This document shows, piece after piece, positions 1-7,127 of a DNA stretch of 11,475 bases (position 1 is its first letter; the number at the start of each line of letters is the position of its first letter). The position numbers were made by a program, and so were the translations under genes. The DNA is from Candidatus Thermokryptus sp. (GTDB lineage: Bacteria > Bacteroidota > Ignavibacteria > Kryptoniales > Kryptoniaceae): assembly GCA_028276305.1 (NCBI GenBank), contig JAPYWO010000011.1:1-11475 (forward strand), read 5' to 3'. Under the pieces are notes generated by a model. That model was not told the origin of the DNA and ran no database searches. It worked only from the letters and a program-made list of their open reading frames with translations.

Positions 1-1196
1 GCACCAATAAAGCCAACAACAATATCACTTATTTTATTTTCACCCTTAATATTTTTTCTAATGCGAACAAACTCTTTTTTCGGCTCCTTATTATATTCAA
101 TCAAAATCCCAATGTACGGCTCGTCTATTTTACCAGTAATTAAGTCATATGCCTTTAGCCCCTCTTCAACTGGAATTTTATGTGTTATTAATCTACTGAA
201 GCTAATATTACCCTTAGACAATAGTTGAATCATCGCTTCCATATTTCTTTTTTCCGTCCAACGAACATAACCAAAAGGATAATCAATTCCCTTTTGTTCA
301 TAGTCAATCTCATATCTTCCAGGTCCATATGAGCATGAGATAGTTATTTCAAGTTCCTTCTCGTAAAATCCTATTCTAGGTATATTCATTCCAGTAACAC
401 CAACAACTACAACTCTTCCTTTCTTTCTTGCAAATGAAATCGCCTTCTCAATTGGTTCATTGGAATTTGTGGCAGTAGTAATTATAATAGCATCGGCCCC
501 ATAACCTTTAGTAAATGATCCAACGACCTTTTCAATGTAACTATCAAACAATGCTACTTCATCGCATCCAAACTCTCTTGCAAGATTAAAGTTTCTCTCC
601 GATATATCAGTTCCAATAACACGACATCCACTTGCTTTAAGCAATTGAACTGTAACAAGACCTATCAATCCCAATCCAATCACCACAACATTTTCACCCA
701 AATTTATCTTTGCTTGCCTTATTCCTTGTAAAGCGATTGCACCTATCGCAATGAAAGATGCCTCTTCAAGAGAAACATTATCAGGGACCTTAACTGCAAG
801 ATTCTTTGGAACAAAGATTAGCTCAGAATGATATGCATACCCAACGCAAGCTACCCTATCGCCTGGTTTAAATTCATCAACATTTGATGCAAGCACAATT
901 CCAGCTGAACTATAACCCAGTTCTTTATAGTTATCAAGCCGATTCATAACTTTCTTATAAGTCGCGATTAAACCCTCACGTTTTATATTTTCCAAAACCT
1001 GCTTAACGAGATCTGGTCTCATCTTTGCCTTCCCCAATAAAGACGCCTGAGCGGTTTTAACCGAAGTTCTCTCGGTCCCCGCACTGATCAATGAATAATA
1101 GTTTTGAACAAGGATACCCCCTGGAAATAGCTTTATATCCGGTAAATCCTCCACAGATATCTTTCCCGTCTTTTGATATTGAACTATTTGAAGCAT
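1..1196 (-). CDS. Bi-domain oxidoreductase (zinc-less MDR dehydrogenase fused to Gfo/Idh/MocA), C-terminal part off the window
   Basis: 398 residues are visible before the left edge. Residues about 1-370 form a medium-chain dehydrogenase/reductase: a GroES-like start, 'KPGDRVACVG' at 110-119, and a nucleotide-binding glycine motif GLGLIGL at 174-180 followed by 'GTDIS' with Asp197 at the end of the second strand, which suits NAD binding. The Cys and His that bind catalytic zinc in alcohol dehydrogenases are absent; the place of the usual CGTD motif reads SAGTE (38-42). After a charged linker the frame enters 'DIVVGFIG' (391-398), the first strand and turn of a second Rossmann fold, as in Gfo/Idh/MocA enzymes. 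That layout matches the roughly 700-residue bi-domain oxidoreductases of polysaccharide clusters, probably acting on a sugar nucleotide or polymer-linked sugar (inference). The ATG lies 8 bp after the stop of the upstream gene, with no clear Shine-Dalgarno sequence. Substrate unknown. Confidence 0.85.
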   Translation of the reverse strand, partial: MLQIVQYQKTGKISVEDLPDIKLFPGGILVQNYYSLISAGTERTSVKTAQASLLGKAKMRPDLVKQVLENIKREGLIATYKKVMNRLDNYKELGYSSAGIVLASNVDEFKPGDRVACVGYAYHSELIFVPKNLAVKVPDNVSLEEASFIAIGAIALQGIRQAKINLGENVVVIGLGLIGLVTVQLLKASGCRVIGTDISERNFNLAREFGCDEVALFDSYIEKVVGSFTKGYGADAIIITTATNSNEPIEKAISFARKKGRVVVVGVTGMNIPRIGFYEKELEITISCSYGPGRYEIDYEQKGIDYPFGYVRWTEKRNMEAMIQLLSKGNISFSRLITHKIPVEEGLKAYDLITGKIDEPYIGILIEYNKEPKKEFVRIRKNIKGENKISDIVVGFIG

Positions 1197-1204
1197 ATCA
1201 CATT

Positions 1205-2602
1205 TTATACACTTAATTTATTTGCATTTAGAACCTCATTTATTACAAACCTAAACTTACCATTTTTCTCTCGCTCAATTTTATCAACATATTCAAATCT
1301 TATTCTCATACTACTACCTAATCTTAACTTAACTTCATCAAATATCTTTTTTTCATCTTCGCTTGAATAACCTTTTTCTGGCACGATTCTAATTAGTAAC
1401 TCGTTAACATCTCTTTGTATTAACTGGGCTTCACGTACATTCACAGAATCCTTAAAGATATGGTCTAATCTACCAATATATCTGCCATCAGGTGTAACAA
1501 CATAATCTTCCACTCTGCCAATTATCTCCTCAATTATAATTCCGCCCCTACCACATTTAGATTTTTGATTCTTTGACAGTCTAACAATATCTTTAATATC
1601 ATATCTAATTAAAGGAAACGCAAAATTACCAAATCCAGTGCACACTAATCTGCCTTCCTCCCCAGGTTTTGCCTCCTCATTTTTATCATTTAATATTTCT
1701 ACAAAGCTATGTTCAAGCTTTAAATGTAACTCTCCCAACTCACATTCTACAATATTAGCACACATTTCACTATTTCCATACCAATTAAAAACCTTAACTT
1801 GAAACGCGTCTTCTATAGATTTTCTTTGATAATCCAATAATGTTTCTGAAGCAGTATACACTGATTTTAATGATTTCATTTTATGTCCATATTGCTTAAA
1901 AACTAAAGATAATAAGTATATGGTTGATGGATATCCGTGTATTAACTCCGGATTAAAGTCAATTAGCTTTTTTATATAAATTTTTAAATTTTCAACACTA
2001 AGATGATAAGATGAAAAAATCAGCCAATTATTTGCACCATCTTTCACCCAAAACGGAGGTTTCCTACGATCTGGATGCGCAACTGGATGCCCAGCAAATA
2101 TAGCTATTCTTGGCTTTTTTTTCAAATCTACCCCGCTCCATTGATAATGAAGTGCCCTAAAAGCATACTCTCTTTGAAAACATTCATATGTTATAGGAAA
2201 TATCAATGAACTGCCCGTTGTTCCACTTGTATGCGAAAATTTATATTTAAACTCCTTAATATTTCGTGGAATTATTTCCATAGTATTCCTTCTAACTATC
2301 TGTTTATCAATTATAGGAAATTTTTTAATTTCATTAATATCATTTATGGGGCAATTATTTTCGTAAAAAGCTGAATGTTTGATCGCAAAATTTATAAATT
2401 CTATTGCTTTTATATCTCTATACTTAATTAAATCTGAATTATCCCAAAATTGAGATTCCCACAGGAATCTTAAATAATTTTCAAAATAACTGCCATATCT
2501 TTTGTGAATTTGTATATAACCATAAACAGTAGCGAAAATATTTTTAATAAAGCCTGGAGAATGAAAATAGATTTTTCTTGTTATCATATTTCCATATGAC
2601 AT
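1205..2602 (-). CDS. CapK / phenylacetate-CoA ligase-like adenylate-forming protein
   Basis: A 465-residue member of the ANL adenylate-forming superfamily, closest in appearance to the CapK and phenylacetate-CoA ligase group found in capsule and exopolysaccharide clusters. The phosphate-binding loop SGTTG is at residues 126-130, the adenine-side motif YGNSEM at 275-280, the hinge-region stretch RYDIKD at 333-338, GRVEDYV at 362-368, and a C-terminal GKFRF with the likely catalytic Lys at about 449. The length is normal and the core motifs look intact, so the enzyme is probably active. Family knowledge predicts ATP-dependent activation of a carboxylate; the acid and acceptor in capsule clusters are generally unknown. 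It follows the DUF362 remnant by 22 bp and precedes the bi-domain oxidoreductase by 8 bp, so these were probably co-transcribed. An alternative ATG at residue 6 is possible; neither start has a strong ribosome binding site. Confidence 0.85.
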   Translation of the reverse strand: MSYGNMITRKIYFHSPGFIKNIFATVYGYIQIHKRYGSYFENYLRFLWESQFWDNSDLIKYRDIKAIEFINFAIKHSAFYENNCPINDINEIKKFPIIDKQIVRRNTMEIIPRNIKEFKYKFSHTSGTTGSSLIFPITYECFQREYAFRALHYQWSGVDLKKKPRIAIFAGHPVAHPDRRKPPFWVKDGANNWLIFSSYHLSVENLKIYIKKLIDFNPELIHGYPSTIYLLSLVFKQYGHKMKSLKSVYTASETLLDYQRKSIEDAFQVKVFNWYGNSEMCANIVECELGELHLKLEHSFVEILNDKNEEAKPGEEGRLVCTGFGNFAFPLIRYDIKDIVRLSKNQKSKCGRGGIIIEEIIGRVEDYVVTPDGRYIGRLDHIFKDSVNVREAQLIQRDVNELLIRIVPEKGYSSEDEKKIFDEVKLRLGSSMRIRFEYVDKIEREKNGKFRFVINEVLNANKLSV

Positions 2603-2624
2603 AGCTCAACAATTCCACTAAATT

Positions 2625-3021
2625 TTATGGTTCAAGTTCAATTTGTCCCACCCAACCTGATGGAGCCTTAAAATGGAAAACTTCGTTATATTGAATTTCA
2701 ATTAGCTTTTTATTCCAAAATGGGTTATTACCAACGCATAATATGTCTTCATACTTAAGAAAAGTTATTGGTAACATAGTCTGCTCAAACGCTTTATAAA
2801 TCAATTTTATTTTTTTGTAGTCAAACCCCATCAATTTAGCACAAACTGCATCTACGGCAACTGGATCGGAACCCGCAACAATTACATTACACCTCCCAGG
2901 ATCACCATCATGGGGTCCATTCCCTTCCATACCTATAATTCCATCAACAACGGAGAAAATCTCTTAGGATTAGAATATCTTATTGTCCCATCAGGATTAC
3001 CATAAAATAAAATTTTAGGTA
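2625..3021 (-). pseudogene. DUF362 protein, C-terminal remnant with a frameshift, truncated by the insertion sequence
   Basis: Only about the last 130 residues of a DUF362 protein remain. The best conserved segment reads 'VVDGIIGMEGNGP' followed by 'IVAGSDPVAVDAV', the family hallmark, and the frame runs to a normal TAA at 2625. Upstream, 'ILFYGNPDGTIRYSNPKRFS' continues the family pattern but in another frame. The two frames join near 2952, where one base seems lost just before the GTT GTT GAT codons. Further upstream the coding match stops at the inverted repeat of the IS element at about 3022, and nothing resembling the missing N-terminal two thirds is found on the other side of that element. 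A shorter open frame starting at the Met of MEGNGP (2930) exists but would lack the domain core. DUF362 proteins often lie beside CapK-like and bi-domain oxidoreductase genes; their function is not established. Confidence 0.8.
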
Positions 3022-3042
3022 ATTGCGCATTTCATTCCACCA
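3022..3042 (+). repeat. Terminal inverted repeat of the IS1595-like element, transposase 3' end
   Basis: Read on the plus strand this begins ATTGCGC and ends ATTCCACCA. It pairs with the minus-strand reading of 3469-3489, agreeing at 17 of 21 positions. It overlaps the last codons of the transposase remnant, and the DUF362 coding remnant begins immediately outside it. Confidence 0.75.
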
Positions 3043-3344
3043 AGCGCATTATACAACATTTCATCTAAGTTAGCCCTAAAATTATACCTGAATTCAAGCT
3101 CCTTCAAATAATACACAAAATACTCTCTGCTTACCCCGTGAAATTTAAGAAGCCTTCCCTTGGCATAACTCCAAAACCCTTCTATCCCATTAATATAGAC
3201 CTTCCCGTCTTTCCCTCTCAAGTATCCCAAACACTGGTATCTTACCCTTTGCTCCTCTCTCCCTATTACCCTTCCTTCTACCTCCAAAATAACTCTCGTC
3301 CATCTCTACTTCTCCACTTAAAATTCGTCATCCTTTGAAACAAA

Positions 3345-3364
3345 TTTGAATATGTTTGAATATG
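3345..3364 (+). repeat. Tandem 10-bp duplication inside the IS remnant
   Basis: Two perfect adjacent copies of TTTGAATATG (3345-3354 and 3355-3364). A 10-bp duplication shifts the reading frame, so it may be one of the lesions that inactivated the transposase, but chance in AT-rich DNA is also possible. Confidence 0.45.
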
Positions 3365-3446
3365 CACTGCCTAATAGGGACAGCAGTCATCTGCTTCCTC
3401 TTCGGAAGAGGTAACTTGGACGAGTTCTACTAAATTCATCTTCACA

Positions 3447-3452
3447 CCCCCC
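3447..3452 (-). promoter_or_regulatory. G-rich ribosome binding site of the transposase remnant
   Basis: Six consecutive G residues on the minus strand lie 7 bases before the ATG at 3439-3437, in the context GGGGGGTGTGAAG then ATG. They support 3439 as the original transposase start even though the frame now closes after 22 codons. Confidence 0.45.
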
Positions 3453-3459
3453 ATGCTTT

Positions 3460-3488
3460 ATTATAGCATGGTGGAATATATTGAGCAA
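3460..3488 (-). promoter_or_regulatory. Sigma70-like promoter of the IS element, reading toward the DUF362 remnant and capK-like gene
   Basis: On the minus strand TTGCTC (3488-3483) is followed after exactly 17 bp by a perfect TATAAT (3465-3460). The pair lies within and just inside the IS inverted repeat and ahead of the transposase start at 3439. The -10 box also sits across the loop of a 7-bp-stem hairpin (3451-3457 with 3465-3471). It probably drove the transposase and could still supply transcription to the downstream genes. Whether it is active is unknown. Confidence 0.5.
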
Positions 3489-3489
3489 T
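3469..3489 (-). repeat. Terminal inverted repeat of the IS1595-like element, transposase 5' end
   Basis: Read on the minus strand this begins ATTGCTC and ends ATTCCACCA, mirroring 3022-3042. Its outer part supplies the -35-like hexamer TTGCTC of the promoter described separately. It ends 9 bp before the stop codon of the neighbouring glycosyltransferase. Confidence 0.75.
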
Positions 3490-3498
3490 CACTTTTTT

Positions 3499-4644
3499 TC
3501 ATAATTCTTTCAAAATTTCCTTAAATTTTTTAATGTGTTTTTCCAGAGTATATAATTCACAAAACCTCTTCTTGGATTCTTCCCCCATCTTCATTCTCAA
3601 TCCCCTATCTTGAATTAATTTTAATATAGCATCCGCAAGTTGCCTAATATTCCTTTTTTCTACAAGTAATCCATTAATTCCATCAATAACTGTCTCATCA
3701 ATCACCCCAACATCTTTAGTTGATATAACAGGACAACCACACGACATCGCCTCAAGAATTACAAGTGGTTGTCCTTCAACCGGATACCAACTTGGAAAAA
3801 CGAAAATATCTGTATTCTTCAAGAGCTCAAATTTATCTTTTTCTTCCCTTATTTCACCAATATAATTCACCACATCGTTAAGTTCTTTCAAGTAATTACC
3901 AAATCTAATTTCATGTTCTCTCAAGCTCAAACCCGTTGAAGAATCTTTACTAAATTTACCAGCAATATTAACAATAAATTTATTCCTCGCATTTTCCTTC
4001 ACAATCTTTATTGCCTCAAGTAAATCAAATATACCTTTTGATTCTAGCAAATTTCCCAGGTAAGTTATCATAACAACTGACGCATCATTCTTCGTGCTAT
4101 AATTTTTATCTTCGTTAAATTTCCACTCTATAAAATTCGGTAAGACAAAAATTTTATCGGTGGATAACCACTTCTCAAATATATATTTTAGCTTTTCCCC
4201 TAAAACTATAGCTCCGTCAACCCGCTTCATTGTCAAATCTATGAACTTTTGATACAACCAAGATGATTTCCCGTAAAACTTCAGGAAATATGAACCATGC
4301 AGGTGAATAAGAATTTTGGCTTTAAAAACACTTGAAATTAAAATAAATAAACCATCGCGAAAATAAGCCCAATAATTTTGAGATATTGAGATGTAGACAA
4401 CATCAGGTCTAACAAATATTAGATAATAAATCAATTTAAACAATGACCTCAAGCCAGCATATACATTTGCAAAGTCAAATCTACCCAAGTTGGTTAAATC
4501 ATCTCTTTTATCTGATGTGTCGACAACAAATACATCCAAATCTTTTCCTTTAATAAGTTTCTTTCTCAACTTATCAAGATATATCGCGCTCCCATGGTAA
4601 GGAGGGGGAAATGAACCGATAATTAATAACCTATTTTTTTGCAT
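3499..4644 (-). CDS. GT4-family glycosyltransferase (GT-B fold)
   Basis: A 381-residue glycosyltransferase of the retaining GT4 type, likely cytoplasmic or membrane-associated and adding one sugar of the repeat unit. The N-terminal domain opens with 'LLIIGSFPPPYHGSA' (6-20), the glycine-rich acceptor-side loop, and has 'HLHGSYF' at 114-120. The C-terminal nucleotide-sugar domain begins near 'ITYLGNLLESKGIFDLLEA' (193-211) and contains the EX7E motif E290-GQPLVIL-E298 followed by 'AMSCGCPVIST' (299-309). The sugar cannot be predicted. The start is uncertain: the ATG at 4644 overlaps the upstream polymerase gene by 14 bp, while a TTG at 4656 would add four residues with a GAGA sequence close by. 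I prefer ATG because of the following conserved sequence. The IS element begins 10 bp after its stop, so the 3' end of this gene looks spared. Confidence 0.9.
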   Translation of the reverse strand: MQKNRLLIIGSFPPPYHGSAIYLDKLRKKLIKGKDLDVFVVDTSDKRDDLTNLGRFDFANVYAGLRSLFKLIYYLIFVRPDVVYISISQNYWAYFRDGLFILISSVFKAKILIHLHGSYFLKFYGKSSWLYQKFIDLTMKRVDGAIVLGEKLKYIFEKWLSTDKIFVLPNFIEWKFNEDKNYSTKNDASVVMITYLGNLLESKGIFDLLEAIKIVKENARNKFIVNIAGKFSKDSSTGLSLREHEIRFGNYLKELNDVVNYIGEIREEKDKFELLKNTDIFVFPSWYPVEGQPLVILEAMSCGCPVISTKDVGVIDETVIDGINGLLVEKRNIRQLADAILKLIQDRGLRMKMGEESKKRFCELYTLEKHIKKFKEILKEL

Positions 4645-6022
4645 TTCTAAGTTCAAAATCTCTTTTAATCAACAAGGAAATTAGGATAAATAAAAATGAT
4701 AAATTCATATTTGCATAATTTAAATTATGGTCAAAAAATGACCACCCAAATAAACCAGCTGTATATGCTCCTATTGTCAACGCTAAAAATTTAAGTGTTT
4801 TATCCGTAGTTTTTCTAAACCTCCAACTCAACCTAAACAAATTATACCACATAATTACATATAAAATAAAGCCAACATATCCCCCTTCTATCAAAAATTG
4901 AAGAAAATCATTGTGCAATTCAAGATATTGACCCACAACTTCCTCCATTTCAACAGCTGTTGTAGCTAAACCTTGACCAAAAAGTTTATTTTTAAACATC
5001 TCTAAGCTTCCCTCCCACATTTCAAGACGACCTTTGAAAGCGATTATATTAATAGCCGATTGAAAATCACCCCTTGATATAAAGTTTAAAAAGTCTTCCA
5101 ATCCATACCTTTGGGAAACGAAGGTGTATTCTTGAAATTCAGGTCTTTTAAAAAGTATGTAAATAGCTATTGAAATACCCACAATTAAAATTAAGGACAA
5201 AACCGCTGATCTTACTGAAAAACGGCGAATCATGAATATGCTAATAAAAACAAAACTTAAAATTAATGCTAAAAAGGCACCTCTTTGAAGGATTAAAATC
5301 AAAATAATAAAACTAATTGCTATACCCAAAAGAGTAATGAAGGACCTTTTAAAATATCTGGTAATCAATCCCGATAAAAAGAAAACAATTATAAACACAA
5401 TATAGTATTTAGATTGATGTCTTCCTGAGAAACCTTCAAAATATTCGCTTGCTCTACCAAATATTCCTTTATCAGATAAATACTCTGCAAATATAGATGT
5501 GATTATAAAAATAAATGCACCATAAAATATAAACTTTATACTTTTCTTAACATCCAATTGTTCATCTAACAGCACAATTAAACCTAATAAAATACTTAAA
5601 ATATACTTTGGTATGTATCTTAGAGAATCAGCTGGAGAAACTGACCAAAAAATTGTTGTTGAAATATAAAGAAGAAATGGTATAACGCCATAAATAAATA
5701 TTTTAAAATTTTCATCTTTTTTATAAACATTAAATCTCTTTAAGAAAAAGAATAAATATAACGAGTATAAACCCACGAGAAAGGTATTCCTTAACCAATT
5801 TACACTTATCCCCCACAATTTTGCTAAGCCTGGGTCTGTCAATGCACCAAATAACATATAATAGTAAACTAAAAATCTAAAATCTACAATCATCATAATA
5901 AAAAATAGCATTATCAAAAATATAAGATACAAGATAGTGTATTGAGATGAATAAATCAAATACGAAACTAGTCCACTTAAAATTAAAATCAAAATATAGT
6001 AATATGGATTAAGTTCTCTCAT
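4631..6022 (-). CDS. Wzy-type polymerase / O-antigen ligase family membrane protein
   Basis: A 463-residue integral membrane protein with about 12-14 hydrophobic segments (among them 8-24, 28-46, 80-96, 108-126, 138-153, 163-180, 206-222, 228-246, 248-265, 272-291, 382-398, 411-428 and 436-452). A long loop at about 292-381 ends in 'LELHNDFLQFLIEGGYVGF' (367-385), the signature of the Wzy_C / O-antigen ligase domain. 'IFWSVSP' (124-130), preceding a transmembrane segment, is also typical. In a cluster with a Wzx flippase and several glycosyltransferases, the likely role is polymerisation of lipid-linked repeat units on the outer face of the inner membrane; WaaL-like ligase activity cannot be excluded from sequence alone. 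The ATG lies 4 bp after the stop of the upstream glycosyltransferase, and its end overlaps the next gene by 14 bp, so translation is probably coupled. Confidence 0.88.
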   Translation of the reverse strand: MRELNPYYYILILILSGLVSYLIYSSQYTILYLIFLIMLFFIMMIVDFRFLVYYYMLFGALTDPGLAKLWGISVNWLRNTFLVGLYSLYLFFFLKRFNVYKKDENFKIFIYGVIPFLLYISTTIFWSVSPADSLRYIPKYILSILLGLIVLLDEQLDVKKSIKFIFYGAFIFIITSIFAEYLSDKGIFGRASEYFEGFSGRHQSKYYIVFIIVFFLSGLITRYFKRSFITLLGIAISFIILILILQRGAFLALILSFVFISIFMIRRFSVRSAVLSLILIVGISIAIYILFKRPEFQEYTFVSQRYGLEDFLNFISRGDFQSAINIIAFKGRLEMWEGSLEMFKNKLFGQGLATTAVEMEEVVGQYLELHNDFLQFLIEGGYVGFILYVIMWYNLFRLSWRFRKTTDKTLKFLALTIGAYTAGLFGWSFFDHNLNYANMNLSFLFILISLLIKRDFELRNAKK

Positions 6023-6026
6023 CTGG

Positions 6027-7127
6027 CTATAAATTTATCACATAATTTCTATACAAATTTGCAATTTCCTCCCAGCTTAGCATTTCTAAGGACGATTTTA
6101 AAGCATTTTGACCAAGTTCTTTTATCTTTTCCCTATTATGATAAAGCCAAATCACTTTTTCAGCTATTTTATTCAAATCCCCATGACTTACAATAAAACC
6201 ATTAATTCCATCTTTGATTATATCAACCGCAATACCAACTGGTGTGGAAATAACAGGCAAACCAAAAAACATTGGTTCAACTATCGTGTGACCAAAAGTT
6301 TCACTTTTTGATATTACAATTGCAACATGAGATTTCAAGTACAAGTTATATAATTGCTCTCTTTCTATCCATCCCGGAAATATAACTCTATCATAAATTT
6401 CGTATTTTTTAGCAAGATTTTTGCAGAAATCAAGCTTCTTTCCATCACCGGGTAATATTAAATTGATATCTTTATATTCCCTCAAAATTTCTTTAAGTGC
6501 AGATATAAGCCAAGCATGTCTTTTATGCGGATGAAATTTAGCAACATAAATAATGTTAAAATTTATAAAATCATAGGATCTTTCTTTTATTTTTGGTTCA
6601 AAGCCCAGAGGTATTAAAGATGATTTCACCAAATATTTTTCAAAATGTTTTTTAGTTGAACTGCTTAGAGTAATCACATTTACTTTGAAAAGTTTAAAAA
6701 CAATGCTCATTATCAATGAGGTAATAAATATTACAAATTTATTACTTCCATGATTATAACTATTTACACTATATATAACTTTAGACCCGAAAAAAATATG
6801 AGAAACAATAGCGTAAAGTAAATGTGTATTTGTTTGGCAATGAATTATATCATAATGATTTGTTTTAACTAATTTTAAAAATTTTCCAATTCTCTTAAAA
6901 AAGTTATTTTTTTCATCTATTCCTTCAATTGTAATGTGTTTTACATTGCTCTGTTTTACAATATCAAAAAGCCCAGGAAATTGCTCTCTGTTACCACTAA
7001 TTAATGTGAAATCAATTCCCTCTAATTTTGAAAAATACTTGGATGCCACAGCTAAATGGTAAGTTAGACCAATACCCCTTGATGAACCAAAGAACAATAC
7101 TTTTTTTATTTTATCATTTGCATGCAT
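6027..7127 (-). CDS. GT4-family glycosyltransferase (GT-B fold)
   Basis: A second retaining GT4 glycosyltransferase, 366 residues and only distantly similar to the one at 3499. The N-terminal domain starts 'KKVLFFGSSRGIG' (8-20) and includes 'YDIIHCQTNTH' (92-102), the typical 'D-I-I-H' strand of the family. The C-terminal domain has 'IIYVAKFHPHKRHAWLISA' (192-210), 'PGDGKKLDF' (226-234), and an EX7E motif E276-TFGHTIV-E284 followed by 'PMFFGLPVISTPVG' (285-298). It probably adds a sugar to the lipid-linked repeat unit; donor and linkage are not predictable. The ATG overlaps the end of the broken methyltransferase frame by 22 bp, and the gene ends 4 bp before the polymerase gene. No Shine-Dalgarno sequence is evident, so coupling to upstream translation would be natural, and that coupling could be weakened by the upstream lesions. 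Confidence 0.9.
   Translation of the reverse strand: MHANDKIKKVLFFGSSRGIGLTYHLAVASKYFSKLEGIDFTLISGNREQFPGLFDIVKQSNVKHITIEGIDEKNNFFKRIGKFLKLVKTNHYDIIHCQTNTHLLYAIVSHIFFGSKVIYSVNSYNHGSNKFVIFITSLIMSIVFKLFKVNVITLSSSTKKHFEKYLVKSSLIPLGFEPKIKERSYDFINFNIIYVAKFHPHKRHAWLISALKEILREYKDINLILPGDGKKLDFCKNLAKKYEIYDRVIFPGWIEREQLYNLYLKSHVAIVISKSETFGHTIVEPMFFGLPVISTPVGIAVDIIKDGINGFIVSHGDLNKIAEKVIWLYHNREKIKELGQNALKSSLEMLSWEEIANLYRNYVINL

Larger units (their letters stand above)
3015..3439 (-). pseudogene. IS1595-family transposase remnant
   Basis: Pieces of a transposase are readable in different frames. An ATG at 3439 follows a G-rich ribosome binding site and gives 'MNLVELVQ', then a stop after 22 codons. Next comes 'AYSNIFKFVSKDDEF' in one frame, then 'LSGEVEMDESYFGGRRKG' continuing to 'GKIPVFGILER' in a second frame (from about 3320 to 3215), and then 'GKVYINGIEGFWSYAKGR' followed by 'LLKFHGVSREYFVYYLKELE' and FRYN in a third, ending at the TAA at 3015. 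The motif around DESYFGG holds the first catalytic Asp, and INGIEGFWSYAK is the C-terminal catalytic region of the family. The N-terminal zinc ribbon and the segment carrying the second catalytic Asp, normally between GILER and INGIEGFW, are missing. At least two single-base frameshifts plus deletions make it non-functional. The final few residues run through the inverted repeat. Confidence 0.82.
3022..3489 (-). mobile_element. Degenerate IS1595-family insertion sequence with terminal inverted repeats
   Basis: The element is bounded by 21-bp imperfect inverted repeats at 3022-3042 and 3469-3489. Read inward, both begin ATTGC and end ATTCCACCA with a diverged 7-base middle; 17 of 21 positions agree, and the match may extend 2-3 bases outward (GTG/GTA). 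Between them lie remains of an IS1595 (ISXO2-like) transposase on the minus strand. The element is only about 470 bp, roughly half the length of an intact IS1595-type element, so it has internal deletions as well as frameshifts and cannot encode transposase. The 8-bp flanks do not match, so no target duplication is visible. It separates a complete glycosyltransferase gene (stop 10 bp away) from a truncated DUF362 gene, which suggests deletion or recombination at the element. Confidence 0.8.

Noticed and set aside
1173..1370. Short plus-strand open frame opposite the capK-like gene
   Set aside because: It overlaps the end of a well-supported minus-strand gene, resembles no family, and its hydrophobic composition is what the reverse complement of AT-rich coding DNA gives. 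The same holds for plus-strand frames at 3138, 6108, 8895 and 9489.
2625..2930. A complete small gene starting at MEGNGP
   Set aside because: The Met is an internal residue of the conserved DUF362 motif, and family sequence continues upstream across a frameshift.
3015..3287. Apparent 90-residue gene starting MEVEGRVIG
   Set aside because: Its first part is the transposase DESYFGG region read in the wrong frame; only from about GKDGKVYINGIEGFW does it match the family. It is a fragment of the dead transposase.
3397..3411. Near-palindrome with CCTCTTC and GAAGAGG arms
   Set aside because: The single-base centre leaves almost no loop, and the bases encode the Ser-Ser-Glu-Glu-Glu stretch of the transposase remnant; no regulatory role can be supported.
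3451..3471. Hairpin with 7-bp arms as a transcription terminator
   Set aside because: No T-run follows on either strand, and the stem overlaps a TATAAT box and sits before a start codon, so it belongs to the IS promoter region.
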